Positions 44,327-54,003 are shown, counted from the first letter of the stretch. The stretch is DNA of 58,065 nucleotides from CAYRPN01 sp964426135 (GCA_964426135.1 CAYRPN010000024.1:1-58065); one strand, 5' to 3'. The notes: a model not told the origin generated them from the sequence alone. Numbers and translations: made by a program.

Positions 44327-44464
44327 GTTGGAGGTTGGAGGTTGGAGGTTGGGGGGTGGGGGGTGGGGGGTGGGGGTTGGGGGTTGTTGTTTAGCGACGG
44401 GGCTTGCCCCGTTCCGGGCGATCAGGGAGGACGTCGGAGGCGGGGCAAGCCCCGTCGCTAAACG
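44327..44464. repeat. GGTTGGAGGTTGGAG tract and family C inverted doublet
   Basis: 44327-44388 is a run of GGTTGGA changing to GGGGGGT units. 44389-44412 (TTAGCGACGGGGCTTGCCCC) and 44439-44464 (GGCGGGGCAAGCCCCGTCGC) are two family C palindromes facing each other across 26 bases. Confidence 0.8.
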
Positions 44465-44514
44465 TCGTGGCGATGCCATGCGGACCGCCGCCGGCGCGCT
44501 CCGCGTCGATCGCG

Positions 44515-44844
44515 TCATTTCGCCGGCGTTGCTTTCTTGGCCTTCGCCTCGTCGATCATTGCAAGAAACTTGGCAGGCTCCTTGTTGAACTCCTTGACAC
44601 AAGGAGAGCAGCAGAAGCGCACGAGCCTGCCTTCGTGGATGACATCGTGCGGTTCTCCGTGGTCGCCGCCGAGTTTCTCGCCGCTGACGACACAGGTGTC
44701 CAGCGGGTAGGCGGCGATCAGACTGGCCATCGCCGGATCGACCGGTTTGGCGGCCTTGGACTTTTCCCCGCCGCCGCAGCCTGCGATGGACAGAATGCTG
44801 GCGAGGAGTGCGAGCTGGAAGGTACGAATGGAGGCGATGTACAT
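44515..44844 (-). CDS. Small lipoprotein with heavy-metal-binding-like motif
   Basis: The protein has 109 residues. MYIASIRTFQLALLASILSI then AGC is a lipoprotein signal. The mature part carries DTCVVSGEKLGGDHGEPHDV and LVRFCCSPCVKEFNKEPAKF, a pattern similar to YHS/TRASH-like metal-binding domains in which paired Cys ligate Cu or Zn. It lies between the adaptor and the ATPase gene on one strand. Upstream DNA is AT-rich (44860-44980), which may contain the promoter or operator. Confidence 0.7.
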   Translation of the reverse strand: MYIASIRTFQLALLASILSIAGCGGGEKSKAAKPVDPAMASLIAAYPLDTCVVSGEKLGGDHGEPHDVIHEGRLVRFCCSPCVKEFNKEPAKFLAMIDEAKAKKATPAK

Positions 44845-45018
44845 GATTGTTTCCTTAAAGTGAGATTGAAAACTTCTTACATACTTACGCAACAAGGGCG
44901 TGCGGCCCACGAGGCCGCGACTATCCGCACTCGATCCGTATTGATGGCCATCTATGTATATTGGATTTTGATTTCCACAATTCCTGCATGCCTGCGAAGA
45001 TGTTCCGGCGGTCGAGAA

Positions 45019-45043
45019 GAGCGGGGCAAGCCCCGGCGCTGGA
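45019..45043. repeat. Family C palindromic repeat
   Basis: AGCGGGGCAAGCCCCGGCGC then TGGACG; just after the stop of the adaptor gene on the minus strand. Confidence 0.7.
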
Positions 45044-45056
45044 CGACCGCCGTGAC

Positions 45057-46724
45057 TCATCGATGTTTGTCATGCGGTGACCCCACTTTGGGCTGAGTTT
45101 GAAAAGGCCCCGCTGGCGACGAAGCTGGTGCAGCTTCCGCGGTGCGCACGCGGCTGCCTTCGCGGAGCGACGCGGGCGGTCGAACGATCAGCACGTCGCC
45201 GGGGTTCAGTCCCGAGACGACCTGCGTCCAGCCATCCGCGGCGGCGCCCAGGCGAACGAGCTGCCTCCTGGCGCGGGCGGTGGCGCCGTCGACGAGCCAG
45301 ACCGCGCTTTCGCCGCCAGGCGCGGGAGCCGGATTGCTTCCCAAGGCGTCGTTGGGAACGAACACGCGCAGCTCGGTGCGCTTCACCGCGTCGTTGCTTT
45401 CCCGGCGCGACAAGGCGAAGAACTTCACCCGCGCCAGCATCTCCGGCTTCAGGTCGGCCGTTGGATTTTCAATGGCGACTTTCACCTGCAGCGTGTTCTT
45501 GCCAATGTCCGCCTGGTGCACCACGCGCGTGACCTTTGCTGAAAAAATGCGATCGGGCAACACATCGACGACCACCTGCGCCCGCTGGCCCACGCCCACC
45601 TTGGCCGCATCGCCCAGGGGCACATCGGCGCGGACCTGCAGATGCTTCGGATCGTAAAGATGAACGATGTGCGAGGCGTCGGCGTCGCCGCCTTCGAGCA
45701 TGACGCGGGTGCCGGGGCCGGCGATGCGGGTCATCACCAGGCCGTCAAACGCGCTGACGACTTCCATCCGCGCCAGCCGCAGCTTCGCCTCCTCCAGCGC
45801 CGCTTCGGCGTCGGCGAGTTCGGCGCTGGCGGTGTCCAGTTCCTTGCGCTCGGCGATGCGCAGCTCCAGCTCGCGCTTCGCCGCCACGTGCTCCGCCTCG
45901 GCCCGCGCCTGCTTCGCCGCCGCCACCGCGCGCTGGCGGGTGGCGGACTCCACGGCGGCGGCCTGGGCCTGCACTTTGAATTTCGCCTGCTCGATGTCCA
46001 GCGCCGAGGCCGCCCCGGCGCCCAGATTCCGGATGCGATCGTAACCCGCCTGCGTCTCGGCGAGTTTCGCCTTCTGCTCGACGATCATGGCGTCCGCCGT
46101 GTGCAGTTCCGCCTTGGTTTCCTCGATCATCGCGGACGCCACCGCGACCATGCGCTGACGCGACACCGGGTTGGCCCACTCGGTCTGCGCGGCATCGAAC
46201 TGCGCCTTGCGGCGGGCGACTTCCGCTTCGGCGCGACGCAGGGCGAGCTTCGCGTCGTCATCGACCAGCCGCGCGACGACGTCCTTCTTCGCAACGGGCT
46301 GGCCTTCGAGCACCAGCACTTCCCTGACGATTCCGCCGGTCAGCGCGGAGACGAAGAGCGGATACGGATCGGGCTCGACCCAGCCGGGCGCCTGGGCGAC
46401 GATCGCGCCGGCGCCACCCGCATCCGCTTCGCCGGTGACTTCGACCGGTTTGGCGATGACACGGACGACCTCCACGCTTGTGGCGGCGAAGAGCGCGTCG
46501 CGTGCGGCAAACGCGAGCAAGGCTGCCGTCGCGGCGAGAATCGCCGTGGGCAGGAGCAGGCGCGTGGCCCAGCGTCGCCTGGGCGGCGGGACGATGGTGC
46601 GCGGAGCCGCGGGAGTGGCGGCGCCGACGGCACCGGGGGCACCGGGGGCGCCGGGGGCGTTGGGAGACGCCGGTGACGCGGCAGGGCTGCGGCGAGTCAG
46701 CGATTCAAGTGTGTTGGTGACCAT
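45057..46724 (-). CDS. Periplasmic adaptor subunit (HlyD/MFP family)
   Basis: The protein has 555 residues. A Pro/Ala/Gly-rich cytoplasmic N-terminus precedes one membrane segment (LLLPTAILAATAALLAFAAR). The biotinyl-lipoyl half PYPLFVSALTGGIVREVLVL, a long coiled coil (residues about 175-330) and the second half MEVVSAFDGLVMTRIAGPGT define the family. It bridges the inner-membrane ABC pump and the TolC channel. The chain is longer than average because of the coiled coil and disordered ends. Confidence 0.88.
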   Translation of the reverse strand: MVTNTLESLTRRSPAASPASPNAPGAPGAPGAVGAATPAAPRTIVPPPRRRWATRLLLPTAILAATAALLAFAARDALFAATSVEVVRVIAKPVEVTGEADAGGAGAIVAQAPGWVEPDPYPLFVSALTGGIVREVLVLEGQPVAKKDVVARLVDDDAKLALRRAEAEVARRKAQFDAAQTEWANPVSRQRMVAVASAMIEETKAELHTADAMIVEQKAKLAETQAGYDRIRNLGAGAASALDIEQAKFKVQAQAAAVESATRQRAVAAAKQARAEAEHVAAKRELELRIAERKELDTASAELADAEAALEEAKLRLARMEVVSAFDGLVMTRIAGPGTRVMLEGGDADASHIVHLYDPKHLQVRADVPLGDAAKVGVGQRAQVVVDVLPDRIFSAKVTRVVHQADIGKNTLQVKVAIENPTADLKPEMLARVKFFALSRRESNDAVKRTELRVFVPNDALGSNPAPAPGGESAVWLVDGATARARRQLVRLGAAADGWTQVVSGLNPGDVLIVRPPASLREGSRVRTAEAAPASSPAGPFQTQPKVGSPHDKHR

Positions 46725-46914
46725 GGTCGGCCTCGAATCAGAAGCGCTTGCTTGCGCGAATCGTCAGGGCAGCGCCACCGGGCAGAACGTCGCGCGCAAG
46801 CGGCAATGACACAACCAGGTGCGCGACGATCTGAGCGTAGCAACTTGCCGGAAAATCAACGGGGATTCAGCGTGAAGGGCAATGCGTGCGCGCAGAATCG
46901 CGCGGAGAGATGAA

Positions 46915-47319
46915 TCAGAGACAGGGCGGGCGAAAAAGATCGCTCACCCAGTTGAAACCGTGCAGGGCGGTGGGCGATGGGAGCAGTTGGACAAGCGAAA
47001 GCTCGTCAGCGAACGGGCAAGCGCCGGCCATCGGCGGAACCCAACTCGCCGCGACGCAGATGGTGATGCAGCAGGGGCAATGCGGGCCGGGGGAAGCGGG
47101 CGCGTTCGACTTGCCGGTGGACTCAGCCGCGCCGGAGTCGGAATTCTTGCAGCAGGTAGCCGATGCTCCGGCTGATGCGGACATTTCGCAGGCGCTCTGG
47201 CGGTGTCTGCAAACGCGGCTGGCGAATGTCGAGGCGTGGGCGAATGATGAAAACAGAACCACCGCGACGGCAAGAAGCGAGGTGAACCGGCTCGGAATGG
47301 AACGTTCGGGAATCGGCAT
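46915..47319 (-). CDS. Secreted Cys-rich small protein (DUF2946-like)
   Basis: The protein has 134 residues with a signal peptide (MPIPERSIPSRFTSLLAVAV). The mature part has clustered cysteines: CRHRQSACEM, ATCCKNSDSG, HCPCCITIC, AGACPFADE. Such proteins often accompany copper or other metal exporters. TATAAT lies 9 bases before the ATG in the reading direction (47329-47334). A plus-strand frame over the same DNA exists but lacks a signal peptide and promoter. It heads the efflux locus, 190 bases upstream of the adaptor. Confidence 0.6.
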   Translation of the reverse strand: MPIPERSIPSRFTSLLAVAVVLFSSFAHASTFASRVCRHRQSACEMSASAGASATCCKNSDSGAAESTGKSNAPASPGPHCPCCITICVAASWVPPMAGACPFADELSLVQLLPSPTALHGFNWVSDLFRPPCL

Positions 47320-47328
47320 CGCTATCCC

Positions 47329-47334
47329 ATTATA
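47329..47334 (-). promoter_or_regulatory. -10 box of the Cys-rich protein gene
   Basis: Read on the minus strand it is a perfect TATAAT, 9 bases before the ATG at 47319; TTCACA lies 15 bases further upstream as a weak -35. Confidence 0.45.
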
Positions 47335-47389
47335 GCCCGCCTGCGCCGATGTGAAGTATTGCATGGCGGAATTTGCAGGGCCAGGGCAA

Positions 47390-50329
47390 TCAGGGCGATG
47401 CTTCCTCCTTGCCGGCATCGGCGATCGGCTCCGTTTGCCGGACCGCGATGGCGGCGTTGACCGCCGCGACCAACTGAGTCACCTGGAACGGCTTTCCGAT
47501 CACGATTTCACCGGCTGCAAGCTCTTGTCCCGGATCGCCTGCCACGATCACCACCGGCAGTTGAGGACTGACCTGGCGAATCAGGGCAAGGCATGCCTCG
47601 CCCGACCGGCCCGGCAGATCCAGCCCGAGCACCACCGCGCGAATCCGCGCCCGCTCCTCCTGGAACAGGCGCACGACCTCGTTGCCGTCATTGGCGGTGA
47701 TGACGTCATAGCCGGCGGCGCGCAGCGAACTGGCCATGATGGCGCGGACATACTCGCTGACCTCCGCGAGCAAAACGGTGACCTCGCCCACCGGCGCCGC
47801 GGCGATCGTTGCTTCACGGACGGGCAACGGCGCGGCACAGGTCGGCAGGAGCAGCGTGAAACACGTGCCCCGGCCCGGCGCGCTGCGAACGCGAAGCTTC
47901 CCGTGGTGATCCGTGACGATGCCATGCACGATCGCCAGGCCCAGTCCCGTGCCCTGGCCCCGCGGCTTGGTGGTGAAGTAAGGCTCGAAAATGCGGGCCA
48001 GCGTGGCCTCATCCATGCCCACGCCTTCGTCGATCACCTGCACCGCCAGCATCTGATCGGTGCGTCCGCCCCACGAGCCGGCCGGATCGCGAGGCAGTTC
48101 CACCGCGCGGCGAACGCGGAACCGGAGCTTGCCGCCCTGAGGCATGGCGTCGCGGGCGTTGATCGCCAGGTTCATCCAGACCTGCTGCAACTGGTGCGCA
48201 TCCGCCAGGACAAAGGCCCGCAGGTCGGCGGGAAAATCCTCGATGACCTCCACCCGCGCCGGCAGCAGACGGCGCAGCAGGCCCAGCGCGTCGTGCAGGT
48301 TCGCGGTCAGATCGGTGGCGGTCTTGCGGTACGGCGTGTGGTGGGCGAAGGTGAGCAGCGACCGCGTCACGCCGGTGGCCTGATCCACCGCCTGCGTCAC
48401 CGTGGCCAGGGACTGCCGCGCGGGATGCTCGGGCGCCAGCTCCTGCACCGCCAGTTCGGTGGCGCAGCCGATGGCGGTCAGGAGATTGTTGAAATCGTGC
48501 GCCACGCCGCTGGCCAGCGTGCCGATCGCCTCGAGCTTCTGCGACTGGCGCAGGTCATCCTCCAGGCGATGCCGCTGAATCTCCGATTCCTTCAGCGCGG
48601 TGATGTCGAACATGATGCCGCGCAGTCTGACCACCACACCCGCCGCGTCCTTGACCGGATGCACCTTGTCGTGGATCCAGACGATCCGGCCGTCCGCGGC
48701 GATCATGCGATAGGTCAACTCGTGATTCGCTCCGTCCAGCGTTCGCTGCCGGCAGTAGCTGACGGCGCGATCGCGGTCGTCCGGATGAAGGATGGCGGCG
48801 AAGAGCGTCGGATCGCTGAGCCACTTCGCCACGGGATAACCCAGCATCGCCTCGGCTCGCGGGCTGACGAAGCTGAACTCGAACGTGTTCGGATCGCACT
48901 CCCAGACCATGCCGTCGATGTCGCCGATCAGTTCGCTCAGTTGGTGCCGGCTGACCAGCAGTTCCTGCTCGGCCTGCTTGCGTGCGGTGAAGTCGCGAAT
49001 GACAACGAGGACTTCATCGTTGCCGGCGGGCGTGAAGCGCGCTTCGCGCCACTGGCGCCTGCCGTCGCGGACGCCCTCGTACTCCAGCGTCTGCAATCGC
49101 TGCGTCGCCAGCGCGTCGTGGGCGGCGACGATGAATCGGTCGGTGACCTGCGGCGGCTGCATCTCCCGCAGGTGGGCGCCGTCCACCGGCCACATCGGCG
49201 AAAACTCGCGCGCCACCTGTATCGAAATGATCGTGCCGTCAGCCTTCATCCGCATGATCATGTCCGGCAGCGCCGCCAGGATCGCGCGATTGGTGCGCTC
49301 GCTCTCGCGAAGCTGCCGCTCGGTCAGCACGCGGTCGGTGATGTCCTGCACGATGCCGGCAATGCGGGACACCCCACCGGTCGAAGGAGCCAGGAGAAAC
49401 GCGCGGTCGTGAACCCAGCGCACGCCGCCGTCGGGCCGCAGCACGCGGTAGTTTTCGTCGAATCGCCCCGTCTGCCGGAACGTCTGGTACGCGGTCTGCA
49501 CCCGCCGGCGATCCTCCTGGTGAATCGCGCTGGTCCAGTCCATGGGATTGTCGTAAAGATTCTGAATAGGCCGGCCGGTGAGTTCTTCGTACACGCGATT
49601 GACATAGGTGACTTCGCTGGTGTCGAGCTTGTTGATCCACAGCACCTGGCCGCAGTTCTCGGCGAACTGGCGGAACAGTTCCTCGCTGGCGCGCAGGCCC
49701 TCGACGGCAGTCTCCAGATCCGCGGCGCGCTTCTCCTCGCGCAGGCGCAGCGACTCCATCGCCAGGATGGACCGGCGGCGCACCCGATGCACGATCGCCG
49801 CCAGGACCAATCCTTCGCCCACGAAATACGCCGATTCGATCCACGCCGGATCGCCGCGGTGAACCCACGCCTGCCAGGCCCAGCCCGCCAGCGTCAGCGC
49901 CGCCACCGCCAGGAACCACGCAGTGGACGAGAAGAACATCGCCACGCCGCCCAGCATCAGGCAGAGGTAGAGATTGTGCGTGACCTCGCCGACCACCTGC
50001 AGCAGCGCGAGGATGTTGCCGAGCATCACCAGCGAGCCGAGCAGAATGGCCGGATGCACCCACTTCAACGGCACGGCCCAGACGCGCTGCGCCGCCCAGA
50101 AGGCGAGCATGAAAATCAGGGTTGCAAGGGCGGTGTAAACCAAAGGATCGCGCTGCGGCGGCTCGAGGCGGAGCCAGTGACTGATGAGGCTCTCCAGCGC
50201 CATTGCCGCCATGCCCAGCGTTCCCAGCGGCAGCAGGTCGCGGCCGGCGCGCTGCAGCGCCGCCGCACGTTCCTGCGGCGAAAGCAAAGGGACGGAACTC
50301 GCGGTGACGGTTGGAGTGGATGAGTTCAA
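47390..50329 (-). CDS. Membrane-bound PAS hybrid histidine kinase with degenerate receiver
   Basis: The protein has 979 residues. About five membrane segments occupy residues 30-175. Three PAS domains follow (about 215-330, 340-460, 470-590), shown by FRQFAENCGQVLWINKLDTS and WECDPNTFEFSFVSPRAEAM. The phosphoacceptor His is in GTLASGVAHDFNNLLTAIG; the ATPase domain has IARDAMPQGGKL-like INARDAMPQGGKL and GQGTGLGLAIVHGIVTDHHG. The C-terminal receiver has GLDLPG where a D-x-x-x-P site is expected, so the phosphorylatable Asp seems to be Gly. The start is a TTG at 50329 preceded by TAGAAT 9 bases upstream. Confidence 0.9.
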   Translation of the reverse strand: MNSSTPTVTASSVPLLSPQERAAALQRAGRDLLPLGTLGMAAMALESLISHWLRLEPPQRDPLVYTALATLIFMLAFWAAQRVWAVPLKWVHPAILLGSLVMLGNILALLQVVGEVTHNLYLCLMLGGVAMFFSSTAWFLAVAALTLAGWAWQAWVHRGDPAWIESAYFVGEGLVLAAIVHRVRRRSILAMESLRLREEKRAADLETAVEGLRASEELFRQFAENCGQVLWINKLDTSEVTYVNRVYEELTGRPIQNLYDNPMDWTSAIHQEDRRRVQTAYQTFRQTGRFDENYRVLRPDGGVRWVHDRAFLLAPSTGGVSRIAGIVQDITDRVLTERQLRESERTNRAILAALPDMIMRMKADGTIISIQVAREFSPMWPVDGAHLREMQPPQVTDRFIVAAHDALATQRLQTLEYEGVRDGRRQWREARFTPAGNDEVLVVIRDFTARKQAEQELLVSRHQLSELIGDIDGMVWECDPNTFEFSFVSPRAEAMLGYPVAKWLSDPTLFAAILHPDDRDRAVSYCRQRTLDGANHELTYRMIAADGRIVWIHDKVHPVKDAAGVVVRLRGIMFDITALKESEIQRHRLEDDLRQSQKLEAIGTLASGVAHDFNNLLTAIGCATELAVQELAPEHPARQSLATVTQAVDQATGVTRSLLTFAHHTPYRKTATDLTANLHDALGLLRRLLPARVEVIEDFPADLRAFVLADAHQLQQVWMNLAINARDAMPQGGKLRFRVRRAVELPRDPAGSWGGRTDQMLAVQVIDEGVGMDEATLARIFEPYFTTKPRGQGTGLGLAIVHGIVTDHHGKLRVRSAPGRGTCFTLLLPTCAAPLPVREATIAAAPVGEVTVLLAEVSEYVRAIMASSLRAAGYDVITANDGNEVVRLFQEERARIRAVVLGLDLPGRSGEACLALIRQVSPQLPVVIVAGDPGQELAAGEIVIGKPFQVTQLVAAVNAAIAVRQTEPIADAGKEEASP

Positions 50330-50382
50330 GATGCACGCATTCTAAGGATCGCGCTCGGAACAAACGCCCGAATTGCTCCACC

Positions 50383-50589
50383 CATTTAGCCGGCGGGCTT
50401 GCCCGCCGCGAACCACCGCACACCGCACCGTTCCAGTTTCACCACGTCTGCGGCCTGATGCGACTTCGCGAACCACCGCACACCGCACCGGTGCAGTTTC
50501 ACCACGTCCGCGGCCTGATGCGACTTCGCGAATCGACGTCGCGCCGCGCCTGACCTGCCGCGGCGGGCAAGCCCGCCGGCTAAATGGCG
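50383..50589. repeat. Family B inverted-repeat element, long form with 60-bp tandem core
   Basis: Ends at 50383-50410 (ATTTAGCCGGCGGGCTTGCC) and 50557-50589 (CGGCGGGCAAGCCCGCCGGC then TAAATGG) are inverted. Between them a unit of exactly 60 bases is repeated (50408-50467, 50468-50527) with four differences; it contains GAACCACCGCACACCGCACC. The gap 50330-50673 holds no gene; TACACT at 50637-50642 may be the -10 of the next gene. Confidence 0.85.
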
Positions 50590-50673
50590 AACTGCTTCCC
50601 CAACCACCTGAAACCGTCGCGCCCACGCCCTTGCATTACACTGTCGGCCTTCCCGCATCGTGGAACCTGCAAC

Positions 50674-51810
50674 GTGACCCAGACCATCCTCATCACCGGC
50701 GGCGCCGGCTTCGTCGGATCCCACCTGGCGGAACGATTGCGAACGCAGAGGCACCGCGTGCGCATCGTGGATGATCTGTCCACCGGCAGCGCATCCAACA
50801 TCGCCCACCTGCTGGGCGATGATTGCATCCTCTTCCGCGCCAAGGTCAGCGACCTGTTGACCCGCCAACCCGGCGCGTTCGACGGCGTGACGCAGGTGTA
50901 CCACCTGGCGGCGTCCGTCGGCGTGCAACTGGTCGTGGACAACCCGGGCCAGGTCGTGACCAACAACGTCGAAGAGACTTCCGCCGCCATCGAAATCGCC
51001 CGCCGGCAAAAGGCCCGCATCCTCGTCGCCAGCACCAGCGAGGTCTACGGCAAGTCCGCTGCCGTGCCGCTGCGCGAGGACGGCGACCTCGTCTTCGGCC
51101 CGCCCACCGGCCCGCGCTGGAGCTACGCCGTCAGCAAAGCCGCCGACGAACACCTGGCGCTCAGCTATCACGCCGAGAGTGCGCGGATGAACGCTGAGCC
51201 CGCCTCCGGTCCCCTCGCCCCCGGCTCGGCGGGGGAGAGGGCCAGAGTGAGGGGGCCAGACAACCTTGCACATCCGCAAACCGTTGAAATCCAGAAAATC
51301 CCGTCACCCCCGCACCCCCTCACCCAGCCACCCCCACTTCTCACTCCCCCCACCGCCGTCATCGTCCGCCTCTTCAACACCGTCGGCCCGCGACAGGTCG
51401 GACACTACGGCATGGTCATCCCGCGCTTCGTCCAGGCGGCTGTGCGCGGCGAAGACCTCACCCTCTACGGCGACGGTCGGCAGACGCGCTGCTTCTGCGA
51501 TGTGCGCGATGTCGTCACCGCCTTGACCACGCTCATGGACGACCCGCGCCACCACGGGCAGGTCTTCAACGTCGGCTCCGCCCGCGAAATCACCGTCGAC
51601 GCCCTGGCTGACATGGTGATCGCGCTGGCGGGTTCGAAGTCGCGCAAGAAATACGTGCCGTTCGACCAGGCCTATCGCCCGGGATTCGAAGATCCCTTCC
51701 GCAGGCGCGTGCCGGATGTGACGAGGATTCGCGCGGCGATCGGCTGGGAAGCGCGCATCGCACTGGAGCAGACGGTGCAGGAATTGATCGAGGCAGCGCG
51801 TGCAGGATGA
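50674..51810 (+). CDS. NAD-dependent nucleotide-sugar epimerase/dehydratase with insertion
   Basis: The protein has 378 residues from a GTG start; similar enzymes usually have 310-330. ILITGGAGFVGSHLAERL binds NAD, HLAASVGVQLVVDNP and STSEVYGKS follow, and the catalytic pair is in WSYAVSKAADE. IVRLFNTVGPRQVGHYGMVI and FCDVRDVVTAL are typical of UDP-glucuronate decarboxylase/4-epimerase-like members. About 55 residues between ALSYHAESARM and AVIVRLFNTVG match a family A repeat plus Pro-rich sequence. The specific sugar is not determined. Confidence 0.85.
   Translation: MTQTILITGGAGFVGSHLAERLRTQRHRVRIVDDLSTGSASNIAHLLGDDCILFRAKVSDLLTRQPGAFDGVTQVYHLAASVGVQLVVDNPGQVVTNNVEETSAAIEIARRQKARILVASTSEVYGKSAAVPLREDGDLVFGPPTGPRWSYAVSKAADEHLALSYHAESARMNAEPASGPLAPGSAGERARVRGPDNLAHPQTVEIQKIPSPPHPLTQPPPLLTPPTAVIVRLFNTVGPRQVGHYGMVIPRFVQAAVRGEDLTLYGDGRQTRCFCDVRDVVTALTTLMDDPRHHGQVFNVGSAREITVDALADMVIALAGSKSRKKYVPFDQAYRPGFEDPFRRRVPDVTRIRAAIGWEARIALEQTVQELIEAARAG
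51208..51275. repeat. Family A repeat inside the epimerase gene
   Basis: GGTCCCCTCGCCCCCGGCTC, then GGCGGGGGAGAGGGCCAGAG, then ACAACCTTGCAC, the tail seen also in xylB. A C-rich stretch to about 51352 belongs to the same insertion. Confidence 0.8.
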
Positions 51811-51866
51811 TCGCGGCAATCCGACGCCATCAATCGGGGAAGCGTCCGGGCTGAGGAACCGTGCAA

Positions 51867-52220
51867 GCGAGTAGGGTGGGTTGAGCGAGTAGGGTGGGTT
51901 GAGCGAGTAGGGTGGGTTGAGCGCGTAGGGTGGGTTGAGCGCGTAGGGTGGGTTGAGTCCGCGAAACCCACCATCGGCCGCGGACGACATGCACGGCATT
52001 CGCTTTCCGTTGCGGGTTGCCGACGGTGGGTTTCGCAGAGCCTCAACCCACCCTACGCGCACCTGGCGGCGTGTCGCGTGTAGCGAGTAGGGTGGGTTGA
52101 GTCCGCGAAACCCACCATCGGCCGCGGACGACATGCACGGCACTCGTTCGCCGTCGAGGGTTGCCGATGGTGGGTTTCGCAGAGCCTCAACCCACCCTAC
52201 GCGCACCTGGCGGCGTGTCG
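51867..52220. repeat. Family E tandem and palindromic repeat block
   Basis: Five 18-base copies of GCGAGTAGGGTGGGTTGA or GCGCGTAGGGTGGGTTGA (51867-51956) lead into a unit of about 140 bases present twice (51939-52075, 52084-52220). Each unit starts GTAGGGTGGGTTGAGTCCGC and ends AGCCTCAACCCACCCTAC, so it forms a long hairpin. Similar GTAGGGTGGGTTGAG elements are, as I recall, common in other phyla. Confidence 0.9.
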
Positions 52221-52456
52221 TTACTTTTTGTGGTTAACGGTCAATGTAAGGTAGCTGTTGTCGCTGGCCGGATTCCGGGCCGGCGTTGTTCTTTGGCAAG
52301 TCTGCGTTCGGGTTTCCAGCGGAGCAGGGCGGCCAACGGAGTGGCCGGAAAGTGTCCTACCTTTTTGGCAGTCAAACGGTAAATATCTGGTATTTATGGA
52401 TTTACCCTCGAAAAACAACCCTGGGGGCACGTGGCCGGCCACTTTCGCCGGGCGGG
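52221..52456. other. Unexplained non-coding segment
   Basis: About 235 bases, lower in GC than the neighbours, with TTACTTTTTGTGGTTAACGG at the left and AAATATCTGGTATTTATGGA near 52380-52400. A 73-codon minus-strand frame exists but has no recognisable features. It may be the remnant of a mobile element; I cannot identify it. Confidence 0.3.
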
Positions 52457-53677
<1,221 letters not shown>

Positions 53678-53678
53678 G

Positions 53679-53991
53679 GGAGGAAGGGACAGATGGACCA
53701 AGGGACCAAGGGACCAAGGGACCAAGGGACCGAGCGACCGAGGGACCGAGGGACCGAGCGACCGAGGGACGGAGGAAGGGACGGAGGAAGGGACGGAGGA
53801 AGGCACGGTGGGCCGATCCAATCTAACACAAGGCGCGAGGTGCGATCAGTCCCGCGTAAATGCCACGTTGCTGCTGTCAGGTTCCTTCTCATCCAATCCA
53901 AGTCTTTCAGTGCCCTTCATTGCTTACCTTCCGTGTCTTGTTCCCTCGGTCCCTTGGTCGCTCGGTCCCTTCGTCCCTCCGTCCCTTCCTT
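53679..53991. repeat. Inverted pair of GGGACCAAGGGACCGAG repeats
   Basis: Left arm 53679-53800 (GGACCAAGGGACCAAGGGAC, then GGACCGAG and GGACGGAGGAA units) and right arm 53932-53991 (CCCTCGGTCCCTTGGTCGCT). It fills the gap 53678-54003 between the divergent mtnA and EamA genes. Confidence 0.88.
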
Positions 53992-54003
53992 AAACTACCC
54001 GCC

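Noticed and set aside
46882..47335. 149-codon plus-strand frame
   Set aside because: The minus-strand frame over the same DNA has a signal peptide, ordered cysteines and a TATAAT box; the plus-strand one has none.
47351..50323. A 990-codon plus-strand open frame
   Set aside because: It is antisense to the histidine kinase, which has clear PAS, HisKA and ATPase motifs. Long antisense frames are common in high-GC DNA.
50408..50527. Possible CRISPR-like repeat of 60 bp
   Set aside because: Only two adjacent copies and no spacer structure; it is a tandem duplication in a repeat element.
51867..51956. Possible CRISPR array (regular 18-bp units)
   Set aside because: The units are contiguous without spacers, and there are no cas genes.
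52221..52442. 73-codon minus-strand frame
   Set aside because: No start signal, no motif, and it lies in unexplained repeat-flanked DNA.
53678..53821. N-terminal extension of mtnA (VPSSVPSSVPSSVPRSLGP type)
   Set aside because: It is translated intergenic repeat; family similarity starts at 53677.
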